This document shows, piece by piece, positions 4,833 to 6,770 of a stretch of 6,770 bases of DNA. The position numbers and the translations under genes were made by a program. How positions within the stretch are numbered: the first letter of the stretch is position 1; each line of letters opens with the position of its first letter. Under the pieces are notes generated by a model that saw only the letters and a program-made list of their open reading frames with translations, was not told the DNA's origin and did no database searches. Source of the DNA: Pseudomonadales bacterium (lineage in GTDB: Bacteria; Pseudomonadota; Gammaproteobacteria; Pseudomonadales; Pseudohongiellaceae). The stretch covers positions 1-6,770 of the forward strand of contig JAITMI010000011.1 of assembly GCA_031277435.1 (NCBI GenBank). The letters run 5' to 3'.

Positions 4833-5555
4833 TTACCGTGCCGGCCCAGCGGCGGCGGCTTGCTCCAGGTGTGTGCGCAGTTCCGTGGGGAGATTGAGCT
4901 TGGCGGCCAGCGCATCCAGGTAGGCGCGTTCCGCCGGCTCATCGGGGACGATGGCCAGGCGCGCGGCCAGGTACAGTTCGGCGCCCTGTTCCGGCGTGGC
5001 AACGCTTGCGGCGATGCTCGCCAGATCTACCGGCTTGGTCAGCAAATCAAATATGTACGCCTTGGCTTGCGCATCGAGCCCCAGCCGCTCTACTTCGCCG
5101 AACAAATGCCGCTGTTCCTCGGCGTCGATGTGGCCATCGGCCTGCGCGGCGCCGATCATCGCCTTCACCAGCACCAGTTCGAACGCCTCTCCGCCCGCCG
5201 CCGGCTGCGTATGCGGCAGTGCGGCCACGGGCTCGCTCGCGGCGGCTTGGGGCGCGGGCGCGCCCGGCCTCTGGCCGCCCTTGTAGGATTGATAAGCCTG
5301 CAAAGCCAGCGCGCCAACCGCCGCCGCGCCGCCATAACCCAAGATCCCGCTGCGCGCGCTCTTGTTCCCCAGCAACAAGCCCAGCACGCCGCCGAGCGCC
5401 GCGCCACGGGCAAAACCGCCGGAACCGCTCATGGAATCGAGCTTCCCCTTCACCTGATCGCCCACGCCGCGCAGGCCCGTGCCGGCGCCTTCGCTACCGT
5501 CACCGCTACCGCTGCTGCCGAGAACCTGATTAAGCAATTGTTTGGGGTCGAACAT
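4833..5555 (-). CDS. DUF533 / YebE-like inner-membrane protein with TerB-like domain
   Basis: This is a complete 240-residue protein of the DUF533 family, represented by E. coli YebE, an inner-membrane protein of unknown biochemical role. Seen in order: an MFDPKQLLNQVLG start; a Gly/Ser-rich region (13-47); a Gly/Ala-rich hydrophobic stretch at about 48-90 (GAALGGVLGLLLG, then GYGGAAAVGALALQAYQSY), likely membrane-embedded; an Ala/Pro linker (about 93-120); and a helical TerB-like domain at about 122-238. The TerB-like domain contains AQADGHIDAEEQ (137-148), whose Asp/Glu cluster resembles the metal-binding turn of TerB proteins. The ATG at 5553-5555 has AAGGAG (5565-5570) at 9-nt spacing. 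It lies 87 nt downstream of the cation-exchanger gene on the same strand with no convincing terminator between, so co-transcription is possible. It converges on the vapC remnant, with only 26 bases between the two stops. Family is secure, function open. Confidence 0.92.
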   Translation of the reverse strand: MFDPKQLLNQVLGSSGSGDGSEGAGTGLRGVGDQVKGKLDSMSGSGGFARGAALGGVLGLLLGNKSARSGILGYGGAAAVGALALQAYQSYKGGQRPGAPAPQAAASEPVAALPHTQPAAGGEAFELVLVKAMIGAAQADGHIDAEEQRHLFGEVERLGLDAQAKAYIFDLLTKPVDLASIAASVATPEQGAELYLAARLAIVPDEPAERAYLDALAAKLNLPTELRTHLEQAAAAGPAR

Positions 5556-5642
5556 CGGACATTACTCCTTGAATAATAGGAAAAGAGGCTCGCTTCCTTT
5601 GATTACGCGGCGGCGGAAAAGTTGCAATAAAATGCCAGCCGC

Positions 5643-6671
5643 TCACGCTTCGATCAAAAACAGCCCCGCCATGCCAAGCACATACAACACCAGCGCCGCC
5701 AATGAATCCGGCCCCATGCCAAAGCATTTATTTTTAGAACGGACGATCAAACCGATGAGATAAACGCAGGTCAACAAGATGGCGAGCGCGGCGAGGTAGA
5801 TGTCGGTTTTGTGCGCCAGCGGCAGAATCGCCCGGCCCGCGATCAGGGTGGCGGGCAACAGCAGCACCGGCAAGAAGATATTGCCTCCAAAAATATCGCT
5901 GACGGCGAGTTGATAATCGCCTTTTTGTATCGCCCGCAAGCCGGTGGAAATCTGCGGCAGCGCGGTGACCAGCGCCAAAAACGTAGCGCCAAATAGCAAG
6001 CCATTCATGCCCAGCGCCCGCGCCAACACGGCGCCGGACTGCTCCAGGGCGATGCCGGCGATCAGCGTGATCAACGCGGCAATGGCGAAAATCCAATAGG
6101 TTTTTTGCAAGGAACCTTGCGGCGGCGGCGCTGGCGGCTCGGCGGCGTCGTTATTGGCTTCGTCATGCCAGGGGCGCTTGTTGCTGGCCCAATCGATCAA
6201 CCATAAACCGAACAGCCAAAGTAGCGCGATCAAAAATGGCGCTGGCGTAATGCGTTCAAAAATCACCGTGGCCGGCAATTGCATGCCCATGATGCAGAGC
6301 GTCAATACCACCACGACCAGCAGCCCTTCGAGTACCAGCACCAAATCCGCGGCGCGATGGCTCAAGGGCGGTGAACCTTTGAGTTTGCAATCCAGTAGCA
6401 CAAGCACCAAGGTCTGCAAGGCTACGCCGCCGATCAGGTTGCCAACCACCACGGAGGTGTCGCCGCGCAGGGAGGCGCTGACCATGATGGCGACTTCCGG
6501 CAAGTTGGTGACGATGGCCAACAGAACGGCGCCGCCGACGGCTTCACCGAGATTCCAGCGCGCGTCGATAAGGTCGGTGGCGTCCACCAAAATCACGCCG
6601 GTGCGCCAGATGGCGCTGGTGGCCAAGGCGAAGATCAGAATCCAGACGGTGAGGGGCAAATCTTGCGGCAT
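5643..6671 (-). CDS. CaCA-superfamily sodium/calcium (cation) exchanger membrane protein
   Basis: This is a complete 342-residue integral membrane protein of the cation/Ca2+ antiporter superfamily, which exports calcium or other cations against Na+ or H+ across the inner membrane. It has about ten hydrophobic helices in two inverted halves, split by a hydrophilic loop at residues 164-190 rich in Asn, Asp, Glu and Pro. Numbering from the chosen start, alpha-1 contains AIVTNLPEVAIMVSASLRGD and VVVGNLIGG (about 52-83), and alpha-2 contains ALVTALPQISTGLRAIQKGD and AVSDIFGGN (about 233-264). Alpha-1 keeps the Pro-Glu pair (58-59); alpha-2 has Pro-Gln (239-240), a change at an ion-binding position. 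I chose ATG 6669-6671 because AAGGAGG (6679-6685) lies 7 nt upstream; an in-frame ATG at 6692 would overlap that site. The DUF533 gene follows on the same strand. The transported ion cannot be read from sequence. Confidence 0.9.
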   Translation of the reverse strand: MPQDLPLTVWILIFALATSAIWRTGVILVDATDLIDARWNLGEAVGGAVLLAIVTNLPEVAIMVSASLRGDTSVVVGNLIGGVALQTLVLVLLDCKLKGSPPLSHRAADLVLVLEGLLVVVVLTLCIMGMQLPATVIFERITPAPFLIALLWLFGLWLIDWASNKRPWHDEANNDAAEPPAPPPQGSLQKTYWIFAIAALITLIAGIALEQSGAVLARALGMNGLLFGATFLALVTALPQISTGLRAIQKGDYQLAVSDIFGGNIFLPVLLLPATLIAGRAILPLAHKTDIYLAALAILLTCVYLIGLIVRSKNKCFGMGPDSLAALVLYVLGMAGLFLIEA

Positions 6672-6713
6672 GGGGTGGCCTCCTTGGCGCAATTCTGGAA
6701 CGGCTGCGAGATC

Positions 6714-6737
6714 CCCTCCCCCGCGCGCGGGGGAGGG
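6714..6737. repeat. Perfect 24-bp GC-rich palindrome upstream of the exchanger gene
   Basis: CCCTCCCCCGCG (6714-6725) is the exact reverse complement of CGCGGGGGAGGG (6726-6737), and TTAGGGCGGGGGC follows. The flanking TTAGGG-rich tail and the C-tract/G-tract palindrome match a style of dispersed non-coding repeat seen between genes in many proteobacteria. It lies 43 bases upstream of the exchanger start, inside its likely leader or promoter region. There is no T-run, so it is not a standard terminator. Copy number cannot be seen here. Confidence 0.6.
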
Positions 6738-6770
6738 TTAGGGCGGGGGCATGAAGTCACCATTGCCCCC

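Noticed and set aside
4860..5576. Plus-strand frame of 238 residues opposite the DUF533 gene
   Set aside because: It is rich in Arg, Ala, Gln and His in the pattern typical of antisense reading of a GC-rich gene, with no domain. The minus-strand reading is a clear DUF533 protein.
1..6770. CRISPR arrays, tRNA or rRNA genes
   Set aside because: No regularly spaced repeats, tRNA-like cloverleaf with CCA end, or rRNA-like conserved stretch was seen on either strand.

Overview
The window reads as a piece of a moderately GC-rich proteobacterial chromosome, probably gamma- or betaproteobacterial. The pointers are a periplasmic Do/HtrA protease with a Q-linker, a YebE-type DUF533 protein, canonical Shine-Dalgarno sites and hairpin-plus-U-tract terminators. 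No rRNA, tRNA or strongly lineage-specific gene is present, so a finer placement is not supported.

Layout. Positions 1-731 (minus) hold the N-terminal 243 residues of an AEC-family permease that runs off the left edge. A strong minus-strand terminator (758-792) and a dispersed palindromic repeat (853-948) separate it from a small unrecognised exported protein (1018-1596, minus). Next comes a complete Do-family serine protease (1789-3210, minus) with its own terminator (1725-1757). Divergent from the protease is a compact SET-domain protein (3425-3880, plus). A type II toxin-antitoxin locus follows on the plus strand: an intact VapB-type antitoxin (3969-4202) with a promoter and palindromic operator, and a vapC toxin gene whose middle is missing. 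Two convergent minus-strand genes close the window: a DUF533/TerB-like membrane protein (4833-5555) and a CaCA-family cation exchanger (5643-6671). A perfect 24-bp GC-rich palindrome lies upstream of the exchanger.

The most interesting segment is about 4285-4632. Between the two vapC remnants sits an AT-richer insert carrying a 73-residue two-helix membrane protein. It is followed by a hairpin with the architecture of an integron attC site: a 14-bp stem, two extrahelical bases (C and A on the top strand) at the canonical places, L boxes reading GTTCAAGC and GCTTAAC, and an R'' box GCCTAAT. I interpret it as a lone integron gene cassette, in the same orientation as vapB, with no integrase in the window. 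The vapB promoter is placed so that it could drive the otherwise promoterless cassette gene.

Functionally the window mixes envelope maintenance and transport genes (protease, exported protein, AEC permease, DUF533 protein, cation exchanger) with a small accessory patch (broken vapBC plus cassette). No pathway-level operon is evident. The only likely co-transcribed pairs are the exchanger with the DUF533 gene, and vapB with the cassette gene.
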